The notes: generated from the letters alone by a model not told the origin. 17,500 bases of DNA from Halocaridina rubra (GCA_037179515.1 JAXCGZ010005682.1:167501-185000); one strand, 5' to 3'; positions 1-9,564 are shown, numbered from the stretch's first letter. Translations and numbers: made by a program.

Positions 1-113
1 ATCACTAAGTCTAAAATGGAACCGATCAGGAGACGGGAAGATACGAGCTTTGGGCTCTTTCCCGTAAACACAATTAGGTAATTACAATTAGGTAATCACA
101 CACACACACACAT
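1..113 (+). mobile_element. 3' end of AC-tail LINE (copy A, CR1-like)
   Basis: The first bases match the ORF2 stop context of the minus-strand copy that ends at 17105: a CAC codon followed by TAA at 6-8. A short 3' UTR of about 60 bp follows, nearly identical to 17043-17110 read in reverse. It ends in two 14-bp units (ACAATTAGGTAAT plus T or C, at 70-83 and 84-97) and then (AC)n to about 112. Only the last residues of the ORF lie inside the window, so I cannot say how long this copy is. It points opposite to copies B, C and D at the right end of the window. Confidence 0.8.
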
Positions 114-716
114 ACAAGGTATTATTCAATCTAACTGCACTTATAGTTTTAAGGACAATTATTATGCACAATTACTTTATTACAATTTGGTAATTACATA
201 CACACACACACACCAAACTAGTTAACTGTATTACGGTTAAATAATGATTTCCTCGCATATTTAGACCTATTTAATACTAAAATGTTAACGTAAATATATA
301 ATTATACCTGCTTAATAAACATCTATATAATAAGTGTGGTTTACCTATTTTCAAGCTTGTTGTTGCCTCATATAGCAATACTACAAAAACTTCTTTGTTA
401 TCTTAGGTGCTGTGTTGTTGAAAGCTTTAGTATTAATGACAGCTGTAGTCACAGTTACAGCTTTTGTCTGATGGTGCAAGATGATGATGATTATGATTGC
501 AAATTCAACAACTGTGGGAATAAGGCCAGCTCCAATCGATGTCGTCCGCTTTTATCATGGGGGGGGGATCCTACTGTAAAATTGATCCAAATGCAATGGT
601 TTTCAAGAGGCTAGTGATAATTAGCTCCCCTATGTAGAGATTGGAAAGCTGCTGAAAAAGGAGAGAAATAATGATGATGGTGGCGAATAGCCTATTCTGT
701 TGAAATAGACTTCATG
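114..716. other. AT-rich intergenic stretch without a recognisable gene
   Basis: No coding signal stands out. A second, degenerate version of the LINE tail is visible at about 170-212: an ACAATT-TGGTAATTAC core followed by (AC)n. It suggests an older copy of the same 3' end, or a duplicated tail. A run of eight or more G lies near 558-566. Short GATGAT and AATGATGATGG tracts occur near 480-680. The 92-codon plus-strand reading frame at 336-614 has no domain I recognise and is probably chance. Confidence 0.5.
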
Positions 717-724
717 GTGTAAGA
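717..724. repeat. Left 8-bp target-site duplication of hAT element
   Basis: GTGTAAGA directly abuts the CAG terminus at 725. The partner GTGTAAAA follows the CTG terminus at 3565-3572, with seven of eight bases matching. An 8-bp duplication is the hAT hallmark. Confidence 0.75.
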
Positions 725-765
725 CAGCGTTTCTTAACCTTTTCCGACCTCAGCACTCCCTGTAT
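725..765 (+). repeat. hAT left terminal inverted repeat
   Basis: Starts CAG at 725-727. The TTCTTAACC block matches the reversed right end, followed by a CAGCACTCCCTG block resembling the CAGCACCCCCT block of the right end. Confidence 0.75.
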
Positions 766-995
766 TCAGGTCTAAGCTTTTCAGCACCACATAACTCTGG
801 TTAACATTTTGTTACCACAAGGATAGAGAAATTTGAAGTGCAGTACTATTTGATCATTTATTTTCTTTATTTTCCAAACAAAAACGTTAAGGATACCAAT
901 ACTAATGGCAAAGGCAATAAGAAAAACCGAAAAAAGTAAAGCAGATGGACAATCTCAATCAAACATACACTGCAGGGTAATCAAGCATACACTCA

Positions 996-2510
996 TCAAT
1001 GCAGTTTTTGTTGTTGTTTTTTGTGCGAATAGTTTCTCATATCGAGGTTATATGAGAATGTGTTCTCACTCAGGTAGGTAGTTAGAAATGGAATGATTAT
1101 CTCCAGTGATGCTGTCGCCAGTCCAGGGTACACTACCAACTGATCACACCATGAACCAGACAGCGTTAATGTTCGGAATTTTTTCTGACAAACCTGCAGA
1201 TCAATAAGCTCTTTCGTCAGGTTATCAGCATCACTCATGTCTGATAGGAAGGGTTGCTGAATCCATTCTGGAAATGTATGATCCTTGGAAGAGAATTTTG
1301 CAATGGTGGTCTCAAGATGCCAGAGGTGAGCAACAATACTTTTTACAACCATGGGGCTGATTGTCTTATCCCCCAACTTCTCTTCAAGGATAAGAAAACT
1401 TTCCATACTCCCTCCCGGGATTTAATGCTTCCAGAGTGAGAGCTTCCTCTTGAAGGCTTCTATCTTCTCTTTACAATGTTACTACCAAATATGCCTTGCA
1501 TGTACAACTTGAGGTCATTTAAATGGCTGAAAATATTTGCTGGATAGGAGAGAGATGGATGAATGTTTCGTCCATGAATTTTTCAGTGAAGTTACTCTGA
1601 TACTCTTGGAGAAATATTGTAATTTCAGTATTGAGCTCTGCAATACGGGTCAGGAGTTTCCCATGGGAGGGTCACCACACTTCTATGTGGAAGATAAGAA
1701 CTTCAGGTTCACTTCCCATCTCCTCACAATGTAATTTGAATATTTTGTGGTTAAAATTACGATCCTGGATGAAATTTACAAACTGAACAGAGACAGACAG
1801 AACTTCTTTGAAGTGAGGCAGCAACATCTTTGCCGCCAAAGCATGGTGGTAGAGAACACAGTGCTTCACAAGGATATCTCGTACCCTCAACTTTAACAGA
1901 GCCGTAATGCCAGACCTCTTCCCTATCATGACTGAGGCATCATCTGTGCAAACCGACCCTACTTCCTCCCACTTGATCTGATGATTCTCAAAGAACTTGT
2001 TCTGGAATTAGAATATATTAACTGCTTTCGTCGTCGTTTGCAAAGCCTCGCAGAAGAGGAATTCATGTTCAATATCACCACTCTTGATGTACCAGGTAAA
2101 CACAATCAGCTGACTTATGTTGGAAACATCAGTCGATTCATCCAACTGTAGACTAATGCGGATTGGACTATCCTTAATCTTCTGACAATCTGGTCCAAGA
2201 TGTCGCAGCTCATATCTGCAACTCTTCCTGTAATGACATCATTGGACACAGGCCTGTTCTTCATCTTCTTGCCAGCCTCTGTTCCCAGGACGAGTTCTAC
2301 CATCCGAATGGTGCATGACTTAATATAGTTTTCCGGAGTCGAATGCGAAGCCTTCTCCATGATGTACTGTTAAGCCACCTCATAAGTAGCTTGTAGAAGT
2401 GGTTTCTGCACTGGCCTGAACCCAAGTCGGGGTATTGTACCTTTCTGGTCATAGCTAGCCCTCTTAGCCTGCAGAACTTCGAGTCTGTTCATGTTCTCCA
2501 GCTGGATGTT
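996..2510 (-). pseudogene. hAT transposase (ZBED5/SCAND3-like), broken
   Basis: Once a DDE-type transposase of the hAT superfamily. Reading right to left, the recognisable blocks are: an N-terminal helix region with GFRPVQKPLLQATYEVA and ENYIKSC (about 2440-2300); SNDVITGRVADMSCDIL (about 2260-2210); after a frameshift, LQLDESTDVSNISQLIVF (about 2155-2100), with the first catalytic aspartate; HEFLFCEALQTTTKAVNIF (about 2080-2025), then a TAA stop; VCTDDASVMIGKRSG (about 1955-1915), where the usual CTDG is CTDD; HALAAKMLP and KEVLSV (about 1840-1795). The C-terminal hATC dimerisation part is ELIDLQ...FPTTYL-like, here ELIDLQVCQKKF and PFLTTYLSENTFS (about 1210-1060). Several stops and frameshifts break it. 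It is the only gene of the surrounding hAT element and is not functional. Confidence 0.85.
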
Positions 2511-3499
2511 TTGCCTAGTTTACTCGAGGTCTAGCCGGTTGTAAATTACAGTTGCAAATAATGAAATGGCAAGTCATGCATTGTACCTGATCAGGTCCTC
2601 CACGATCGTCCAGGCAGTGGCATAATCGTCACTCTATTTGTATGTCTTCAGGATTGTAGAATCACACATACATGTGGCCAAAACAAAGAGGCTGGTAGCA
2701 AAAAAAACACTAATCAAAATTGTAAATTTGATCTTCAAAAGCCAGTCGATTGGTGTTTTGACCTTAGGTGCCATTCCCATTAAAAAAAAAAATAACTTCA
2801 AGAAATGAAGCAACTACTTGTGAGAAATGATAACAGAGAAACAGACTTAGACAAACATCATATTCTTAGTACACCTTTGGGGGTATAAGTGATGATATGA
2901 ATGCAATTTATAGTCAGCCAATGATACCTTTAATAAGAACCGCTGAAAGTTTTAATCATGAAATCTCAAACACTTTCCAGGCTCATTAAATTGGCGCAGG
3001 TTTGGACCAGCATTATCAGTCTGTCCACTTAAAAAAAATGATGTTGCACGATGAAGAGAGAGAAAGATGTTATGTGAGTTCAGAGAAAATGAGGAAGAAT
3101 ATACCTTTCAATAGCATTGCCAGTAATTACTGAATCTTGACATTAACATGCAGCTCAAAGATAAAGAAACTGCACTGTACTGCTTCACTGCTACTACACA
3201 TCTTCTGCCGGGAGTGGCGCAGTTTCACCATCTCGCGTCAGACTGCAGCACATATACTGAACGTGTACCACAAAGCTTTGTGACACAGACTTCCTATGAA
3301 TGTGTGGAAAGTTCATACAAATATAGTTTTTCATCACCATGCTAAAATGAGTTAACATAGTTGAAAATCAGGTTAAACTTTATGAAATAAAAAAATAAAT
3401 AAATATACAATATATCTGTCAAAATAGTATCCCTCCAGTACTGATCACCCCATGCTAGGGACACTGATTTGTTACCCCCACGTATGGCAGCATTTCCCA

Positions 3500-3564
3500 G
3501 CACCCCCTAAAATTGATCTCAGCACCCCCTGGGGGGTGCTAGCACCACAGGTTAAGAAGTACTG
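3500..3564 (-). repeat. hAT right terminal inverted repeat
   Basis: Ends CTG at 3562-3564 with GGTTAAGAAGTACTG as its outer part. Inside it are two CAGCACCCCCT blocks and a GGGGGGTGCT block, which can fold back on one another as a subterminal hairpin. Confidence 0.75.
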
Positions 3565-3572
3565 GTGTAAAA
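3565..3572. repeat. Right 8-bp target-site duplication of hAT element
   Basis: GTGTAAAA, matching GTGTAAGA at 717-724 at seven of eight positions. Confidence 0.75.
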
Positions 3573-3589
3573 GAAAATTTAAAATAGTA

Positions 3590-3945
3590 TAGCGTTGTTA
3601 CTATTCATAATTGTCTTTCTGCAGTTGTTTTTGCTATTATTGCTATTTTTGACACTACAGATGATATTGCTGTTATTGTTTTGTTGCTTTTCCTTCTTTT
3701 TTGTTGTTATTGCTGTTGCTGTTGCTTTTATTGTTCTCTGTTGCTGTTGTGGCTTTGTTTGTTCTTGCTGTTTTAGTTGTTGCAATTATTGTTGCACGTT
3801 TTTCTATTGTTGTTGATGCATTTGTATCTAATGTTAATTTCATCTTGAGCCCATTGTCACGTAGGAAAGTGATTCTATTCTTTTTTATTATTTTGTTTCT
3901 GTTGTTTCTGATTATCTGTTCTTTTTGTTTGGGGTGTTGTTTGTG
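3590..3945 (+). repeat. Degenerate TTG/TGC/TTA trinucleotide repeat
   Basis: A T-rich strand made of GTT, TTG, TGC and TTA triplets with many interruptions. Both strands read as long low-complexity frames: Leu/Phe/Val/Cys-rich on plus, Gln/Lys/Asn-rich on minus. These frames are by-products of the repeat, not genes. It starts about 20 bp right of the hAT target duplication. Confidence 0.75.
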
Positions 3946-4508
3946 GTAGTGATGCAGATTTAAGGAATTGAGAATTTAGTTGTTCCTACTGTTGTGTTTA
4001 CATTGTTATGTTGTAATCACAAGTCCTCAAATCCCCAATCTACATCTGTGTTCTAAAGTAAATATTTTTATTCCCCATAGTCATGCAGAGTGGCCACAAT
4101 CAGAACAACAGATATATAGCAGTGAGACATTGGCAGATAGTATTTTTCTTACACTATGCGCCTGTTATTATAGGTAGCGAGGTCGGTAGTAGAGAATGCA
4201 TCCTCTTCTTTAAAGTGACTTATTAGAGTATACACTTATTTAACACCTCAAAGCTCCCATTTCTATAGTTCCTGTCACTCACTATTCCCACCCCCTTCGG
4301 GGGAGATTTGCTAACTATGGACGTAGCTTCTGCCCCCGGCAAGTGCTGACTTCTGAATAAAACTCACGCGGGCTCTGTATACCTTCCTGGTGGCGGCGGG
4401 TATCTGGTTGTGCACTCTGCCCTCTAGCGGCTATAGGCATCTATGAAATGCCGTACGACAACATCTTCCTGTCCTGTTTGTCTTCACTCTTTCCTTCGGT
4501 TATTTTGT
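3946..4508. other. Unassigned stretch with a GC-richer core
   Basis: No gene recognised. The part from about 4270 to 4470 is richer in G and C than its surroundings. It holds a perfect CCCCC-TTC-GGGGG hairpin near 4290-4303, an AATAAA near 4356-4361 and a CTCTAGCGG block near 4422-4430. An AATAAA plus CTCTAGCGG makes an old LTR fragment thinkable, but I found no matching TG...CA ends with a target duplication. Confidence 0.35.
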
Positions 4509-4835
4509 TGCACACAGCATATTCAAGGGTGAGTCTTGTCTCAACTATGTTAACTCCTTAATCATAAGTAGCAAATCCAAGGAGGGAGTGCCAGCCTGTT
4601 ACCCCAACTCATTTGTCTCCTTAGTCTTAAGCAGCAAGTTCAAGGAGAGAGAATATACCTCTAAACCATGCTCACTTATATTCTTTGTTGTAAGTAGCAA
4701 ATTCAAGGAGGGAGATAATGCCCTTAACCTGGTTCTTCTATTTCCTTAGTGGTAAATATTAAATTCAAGGAGTGAGGGTTTGGTTTTGCTCATGCTCTTC
4801 TATTTCCTTGGTCTAGAATACCAAATTCCTTTGTA
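4509..4835 (+). repeat. Minisatellite, ~62-bp unit, about 6 decayed copies
   Basis: The shared core is TAAGTAGCAAATTCAAGGAG followed by GGAG. Core starts (the TAAG/TAAA position) fall at 4565, 4628, 4691 and 4753, a spacing of 63, 63 and 62 bp. A fifth, more decayed copy is near 4813 (TCTAGAATACCAAATTCC). An early one near 4511-4535 (CAGCATATTCAAGGGTGAG) is set about 54 bp before the next. The text between cores also recurs in part, with CTTCTATTTCCTTAG/GGT near 4735 and 4796. Confidence 0.8.
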
Positions 4836-4901
4836 GATGGATCGTTTTTATTAGCATTCTTTATACATAGGGCTTATGAGTGAAGTTTACCTCTCCACAG
4901 A

Positions 4902-5397
4902 AAATTATTTAGATTTATTCAACACAACCATGGAACCAGAGGTAACAATATAAATTTGATATGTCCACAGCCGAGAACAACCTTGTACAAATTTTCTATT
5001 CACTGTTTTGGCCCAAAATGTTGGAATGCATTACCAGAAGATTTAAAAACAATAACTGGCACAACTTTATTTAAAAAGAAACTCAAACAGCATTTATTTA
5101 CCAGGCAAAATCAAGCAGCTGTTGATTAATAATTAATACAGTATTGCGTATCATTAAGTCCAGGTTAAGGTCAGGCTACTGTTTTGTTTTATTACAAGAT
5201 AAGTATGAGATTGCTATATTGGAGCTTTTATTAACTATTGCCGTCATACTTTAAATTATGCGAAATGTATATTAAACTGCCTGCCAAGGAGCTCTTGCTC
5301 AGCAGGCTAGTGCCTCTGAATATAATGTATATATCTATTCATGTATGTATTCTAAATATTTGGCAATAAAATCTATGACTATAACTATGACTAAGAC
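4902..5397 (+). mobile_element. 5'-truncated LINE 3' end (family distinct from AC-tail LINE)
   Basis: The C-terminal end of a retrotransposon ORF is followed by a ~240-bp 3' UTR, an AATAAA at 5365-5370 and a short tail of CTATGACTATAA-type repeats (5373-5394). Such AATAAA plus short-repeat tails are usual for CR1/L2-like LINEs. The UTR contains a stem-loop at about 5278-5310 (GCCTGC ... GCAGGC arms around a near-palindromic CAAGGAGCTCTTG). This is a plausible recognition structure for its reverse transcriptase, though that is inference. The upstream limit is uncertain because the sequence before about 4902 blends into the minisatellite flank. Confidence 0.7.
4911..5129 (+). pseudogene. C-terminal fragment of LINE ORF2
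   Basis: One open frame ends in TAA at 5127-5129. It reads HNHGTRGNNINLICPQPR, then FSIHCFGPKCWNALPEDLK, then LFKKKLKQHLF. This is the standard extreme C-terminus of CR1/L2/jockey-type reverse transcriptase ORFs, with HNxxTRG, GPxxWNxLP and FKxxLKxxL blocks. It carries no endonuclease or catalytic RT motifs, so it is a dead-on-arrival copy made by incomplete reverse transcription. No start codon belongs to it. Confidence 0.75.
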
Positions 5398-5797
5398 CAA
5401 CATCAGAGCTGAAATAACGTGTGAGTTTCCCTGCACTTGTGTGAAGTGAAAATGTCACGTTTATTTTTCGCGTGAGATATCTGTTAAGGAATCTCTTTAG
5501 GTAATTCTATTGCGTCATCTAATATGGATTAAAGCATATCATTTTATTATTATTACAAGTTCGTTTTTCCACTGTACGTGGGCGGCAATGAACTGGAGCA
5601 TCATTATGCCCTCTTGGAATCCCAAGTTCGTGACAAGAATACTACACCTTTATAATCCCATATCCGATGCATTTATAAAAATGCATTCACTCTGTCACGT
5701 TATCTAATCAGGGAAAACAGAAATTAATGTAATTGTTGCAGTTGCGTATTTTTTCTGCATTGCACGAAAGCCACCAGTATAATGGAGGGGATTAGTG
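5398..5797. other. AT-rich flank, nothing recognised
   Basis: This lies between the LINE tail and the Harbinger-like element. I see no repeats, tRNA boxes or domain-bearing frames. The 65-codon plus frame at 5510-5707 has no recognisable motif. Confidence 0.5.
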
Positions 5798-5800
5798 TTA

Positions 5801-5840
5801 AGCGGCCCCTACGCAATCAACATTATTGCGCAATATTTTG
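5801..5840 (+). repeat. Harbinger-like left terminal inverted repeat
   Basis: AGCGGCCCCTAC outer block, then a CAATCAACATTATTGCGCAATATTT-type inner part. It pairs with 9808-9847 with roughly four of five bases matching and one or two small gaps. Confidence 0.75.
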
Positions 5841-6049
5841 TATTGCACAATATTATTGAATGTGTACGGATAATTGAAGTATTGCACAATATTGAAGACA
5901 TCAAAAAGAGTTTGATAATTTATTGCACCATACGAATATACTTAGTAGGGTGAGGGTAACATTACACAATGTCCTGTCAGGGTGTTTCCTGCTTTCATAC
6001 AGTTGACATGGCTGGCAAGAGAGATGCCGATCATTCCTACTTGAAATAA

Positions 6050-6062
6050 TTTTTTTTTTTTT
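6050..6062 (-). other. Poly(A) tail of the nested LINE
   Basis: Thirteen T on the plus strand directly follow GAAATAA. They mark the 3' end of the minus-strand LINE at the TCTTAA junction (6063-6068). Confidence 0.8.
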
Positions 6063-6246
6063 AAGAGTGTGACACCGGGACAGGCAGAAACTGCCCTCAT
6101 CAATAAAGGCCCGGGCACGAGAAAATACCAAGACAAACGAAAAGAAAAAGGTTAAGGGCAAAGCAGAGAGGAGGCAATGTCACACAAAGGAAAACGACAG
6201 ACAGAAAAAACCAGTCTAAATACAGAGGACCCAGAGATATGGAGGA

Positions 6247-9238
6247 CTAGGCTCTGAGATGACGATAGATCTGCTTTTTGAATGATGAAAGGTCATAAGA
6301 ATTAGGAAAGACAGAAGGAGGAGGAGAGTTCCAGAGTCTGGAGGTAGATGGGAAGAAACAGTCGCTGCACCGACCAATCCGCGAGCTACAAATCTCCACA
6401 CAGTACCTGTGAGATGAGGCCACTTGGCGGGTATTACGCGGCCTCGGCAGTGGAGGAGGGATGCAACTCGCCAACTCATCAGAGCAGCGATGGAAGTAGT
6501 AGCGATAGAAAAGCGAAAGAGAAGATACCTTACAGCGAAGAGAGAGAGAATCCAGGTTAGAAGTAAGAGAAGGATCATTAATGAGTCTGATTGCCTTAGA
6601 TTCAACCCTATCAAGAATATAAGTAAAGGAAGAAGCACCCCAGATGTGTGAGCAGTATTCTAAGCAGGGGCAAATAAGACCTTTGTAAATTTTAAGTAAC
6701 TGCAAAGAGGAAAAGTAATTACGAAAACGAAACAAAACCCCCAATTGTTTGGATGAAGATTTAGAAATTTGGATTATGTGATTCCACAAAGACGAGTTAG
6801 AGGCTATATGGATTCCTAATATGTTGATAGACTTAAGAGGGTAAATTTCACTAGTTTCGAAGACACTAGGGTTATCAGGAGGAGAAGAAGATAAAGAGAT
6901 AGCCAGAAACTGTCTTGGAGGCATTGAATTTAACTAAATTTTGAGTGCCCCATTCAGATACTCTCTGCAAATCGGAGTTAAGAGTAGAAGAAAGATTTAT
7001 ACAAGATTGATTATGAGTAACAGATGAAGGTTGTGAAGAAAAGGCAGAGGAAAAGTGAAAGGTAGAATCATCAGCAAAGGCATGAAGAAGAGAGGAAGAT
7101 GGGGTTTGTAGAAGATCATTGATGAAGAGAAGGAACAGAGTAGGTGAAAGAACAGAGCCCTGTGAAATGCTACTGGTAACAGAGAAAGGGCTATATGTCA
7201 CGCCATCAGCAACTACAGATTTAGAACAGTCAGCAAGAAAACTGGAAATCAGATAACAGAAAGAAGGGGTAAAGCTATAGGCAGGGAGTTTGGCCAACAG
7301 TGCCTTGTGCCAGACTCTGTCAAAAACCTTAGAGATATCAAGGGCGACGACAAAGGATTCCCCATTGTTCCTCAGAGAAGATGACCATACATGAGTAAGA
7401 TAGGACAGGAGATCACCAGTGGATCTTGCCTTGTGGAAGCCGTACTGGTGATCGGAGATAAGTGAGAATAGATTGAAGGCGTTTCAAAAGTGAGCATTGA
7501 GCAAAGTTTCGAAAACTTTAGGAATAGAGGAGGTTAGGGTAATAGGTCGGTAGTTAGAAGGAATAGAGCAGTCACCATTCTTAGGAACAGGTTGAACTAG
7601 AGCGTGCTTCCAAGATGAAGGATAGATACTGGTTGACAGAATGAGGCAAAAAAGACGGCAAAGCACGGGAGCCAGTTCATCTGCAAACTCCTTGAGGAAG
7701 CTTGCAGGGATACCATCGGAACCAGATGCCTTGTTCGTGTTTAGCGAGTGAAGAACCTTATGAACTTTGCGTGAAGAAAGGATAAAGGAGGGCATAGGGT
7801 TAGAGAGGGGAAAAGACTGAGGAACAGGTGCAATGGATTCATTGATAGAAGAGTTGGCAGAAAAATGAGAGCCAAATAGAGTGGCTTTGTCAGTGGGAGA
7901 GCAAGCTATAGAACCATCAGAACGAATGAGAGAGGAAAAGCTTGAGTTACAGAAGTTTTTGGAGAGGTTTTTGGCTAAGGATAAGAAGCATTTGTCAGTG
8001 GAAAAGGAGTTAAGGTCATTAACTGTCCTTCTTATAAAGGAAGCCTTAGACCTTCGAGTCTGAGCAGTACAACGATTCCTAGCTATAATAAAAGCAGAGC
8101 AAGTTAAATCAGAAGTAGAGGCTAGGTAAGATCGGTGAGCCTGATTCCTAGTCTGGATAGCCATGGAGCAGGCACTGTCAAACCAAGGTTTAGGGGGAGA
8201 GAAAGTTTTTTTAGAAGAGGGGATGTACGCCTCCATTCTGGAGGTCATGATCTCGGCAACTTTTAGAGCTACCTGATCAGGGTTGCGGTACAGAAAGCAG
8301 TAGTCATCCCATGGGAAGTCAAAGAGAAAGTTACGCAAATTTTCATGTTGGGTACCCTCGAAGTGCCAAAGGCGGCACTGAGTAGGAGGGATTGGTGGTG
8401 GGGGACTGAAAATGGAAGAGACTGAGATCATAGAGTGATCAGATATACGAATAGGGGAAAGCACAGAATAAGAGTAGTTTGAAGGGTTAGAAGTAAAAAA
8501 TAGGTCAAGAGTGTTTGCAGCATGTTCGTGATGATCAGGAACGCGAATAGGATGTTTAATAATTTGCTCCAGATTGTGAGTAATAGAGAAAGCAAGGGCC
8601 TCTCTTCCTCCCACATCAGTGTGAGAAGAATGAAGCCACTCACTGTGGTGTACATTGAAGTCTTCAATGTAGAGAACTTCGGCATGTGGTTGAGAACATA
8701 GCAAGGACTCATGGCACAAGGATAGATATTCAAAGAAAGACACAAATTCGGTGGAGTTTGGAGAACAGTAGCAGAAGCAAAGGAAGATAGTGGTAGTGGA
8801 GAGATAGACTTTTAGCCAGAGAACATCAAAGTCAGGAGATTCAAGGTCCATGAGCCTCACAGTAGGAGTGTTAGTGTTGCAGTATGCACAGACCCCACCT
8901 TTGGAACGAAAACGAGTATACAGATTATAGTGAGAGATTTGGAATGGATCAGTGGAAGCATATATAAACAGCTGGGTTTCAGATAGGAGGAGGAGGTTAG
9001 GGAGAAAAGTGCCCAAGTGCTGTTCCACAGATGAAAGACTAGAGTTCAGCCCACGAATGATAGAATAGTGAAGAGTGAAAGAAGCAGATCTATTGGGAGG
9101 TGCAAGGTTAAGAGCAGAACCACTACTACCACCAGGTGTGTCTGCCCTCAAGCCAATGGTGGAGTCAACACGATCCCCGGAGATTCTTCGCACCCCACTA
9201 TGCCGGGTACTGGGGGCCATTAGTCGTGAACCTTCCAT
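6247..9238 (-). pseudogene. LINE ORF2: endonuclease + reverse transcriptase, two lesions
   Basis: Nicks target DNA and copies the element RNA into the nick. About 997 codons from ATG at 9238 to TAG at 6247-6249. The N-terminal APE-type endonuclease shows LLLLSETQL, an IEDFNVHHSEW block (usual GDFN has become EDFN) and ISDHSMIS. The RT begins at KASGSDGIPASFLKEF and YRPITLTSSIPKVFE. The A motif is VALDISKVFDRVW, B is SQGSVLSPTLFLLF and C is HAFADDSTF with both catalytic Asp. After them come the thumb-side ILGIHI block and a C-terminal FFPSTSRLWN block. Two lesions are visible. One is a TGA at 7484-7486 (after LLNAHF; the same frame continues as NAFNLFSLISDHQYG). The other is a frameshift near 6918-6922, best explained by loss of two bases in an ACAC run (after NASKT). 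Otherwise open, so a young copy. Confidence 0.85.
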
Positions 9239-9564
9239 AAATTATAACAAATGTGAGGAAAAGAAAGTAAAAGAGACAGATGCGCAGAATGTTGTGACTT
9301 GTCAAATGTAATGGAATAGTAAGAGATGTGTAATGAATACGCCAGGATATTCAGTGTACATGTAAGCATGAGGAAAGAGCCGTCCTGAAGGAAAACTCAA
9401 CCTGGATCTGTCTGGACCAGTCCTAGTTGCATCGTAATACCTTCAGTCGTAGTCTTTCAACAGGCGGCTGGTGCCATGGCCAACTACTAATCATAATCCA
9501 ACTGTACAGGGATTTACCTGTACTGTGGCAAGCTAAACGCATAGAATATAGCGACAGCAAAAAG
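9239..9564 (-). other. LINE 5' UTR and/or Harbinger interior, boundary unresolved
   Basis: Between the LINE start codon and the Harbinger transposase relic. It contains an inverted repeat with 10-bp arms (ACTGTACAGG at 9501-9510, CCTGTACTGT at 9517-9526, one mismatch, 6-nt loop). No ORF of note. Confidence 0.4.

Larger units (their letters stand above)
725..3564 (-). mobile_element. hAT-superfamily DNA transposon relic, 2.84 kb
   Basis: The ends form imperfect terminal inverted repeats. The left begins CAGCGTTTCTTAACCTTTTC, and the right, read in reverse, begins CAGTACTTCTTAACCTGTGG. Both continue into CAGCACTCCC/CAGCACCCCC-type sequence, the usual look of ZBED5/Charlie-like hAT ends. The element is bounded by an 8-bp duplication (717-724 and 3565-3572). 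Inside, 996-2510 on the minus strand holds a broken transposase. The transposase-upstream side (about 2520-3470) has no coding signal I could assign; a weak reading frame starting near 2772 (MGMAPKVKTP) may be part of the N-terminal region. Length and both ends suggest a once complete autonomous copy, now dead. The target duplication has one mismatch, consistent with age. Confidence 0.85.
6050..9500 (-). mobile_element. Near-full-length LINE (Jockey/CR1 group) nested in Harbinger element
   Basis: A minus-strand non-LTR retrotransposon with its 3' poly(A) (13 T on plus) at 6050-6062. It has a 3' UTR of about 185 bp to the ORF stop at 6247-6249 and one long endonuclease-reverse transcriptase ORF to 9238. 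The 5' edge is not resolved: it lies somewhere between 9239 and 9564, where the Harbinger relic resumes, so the right coordinate is approximate. I found no convincing target duplication. The bases after the poly(A) (TTATTTCAAGTAGG on minus) do not recur to the right. No gag-like ORF1 with CCHC knuckles is visible, so it is either a one-ORF element or 5'-truncated. Confidence 0.85.

Noticed and set aside
3579..3949. Hydrophobic plus-strand frames resembling membrane proteins, and a Gln/Lys/Asn-rich minus frame
   Set aside because: All arise from the degenerate TTG/TGC trinucleotide repeat; frames overlap on both strands with no start context or motif.
4273..4464. Solo LTR starting TGTCACTC and ending ACAACA
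   Set aside because: The flanking bases do not form a target duplication and no partner or purine tract is visible.
6348..9311. Plus-strand frames at 6348-6651, 7881-8063 and 9075-9311
   Set aside because: Shadows of the minus-strand LINE ORF or of its upstream region.
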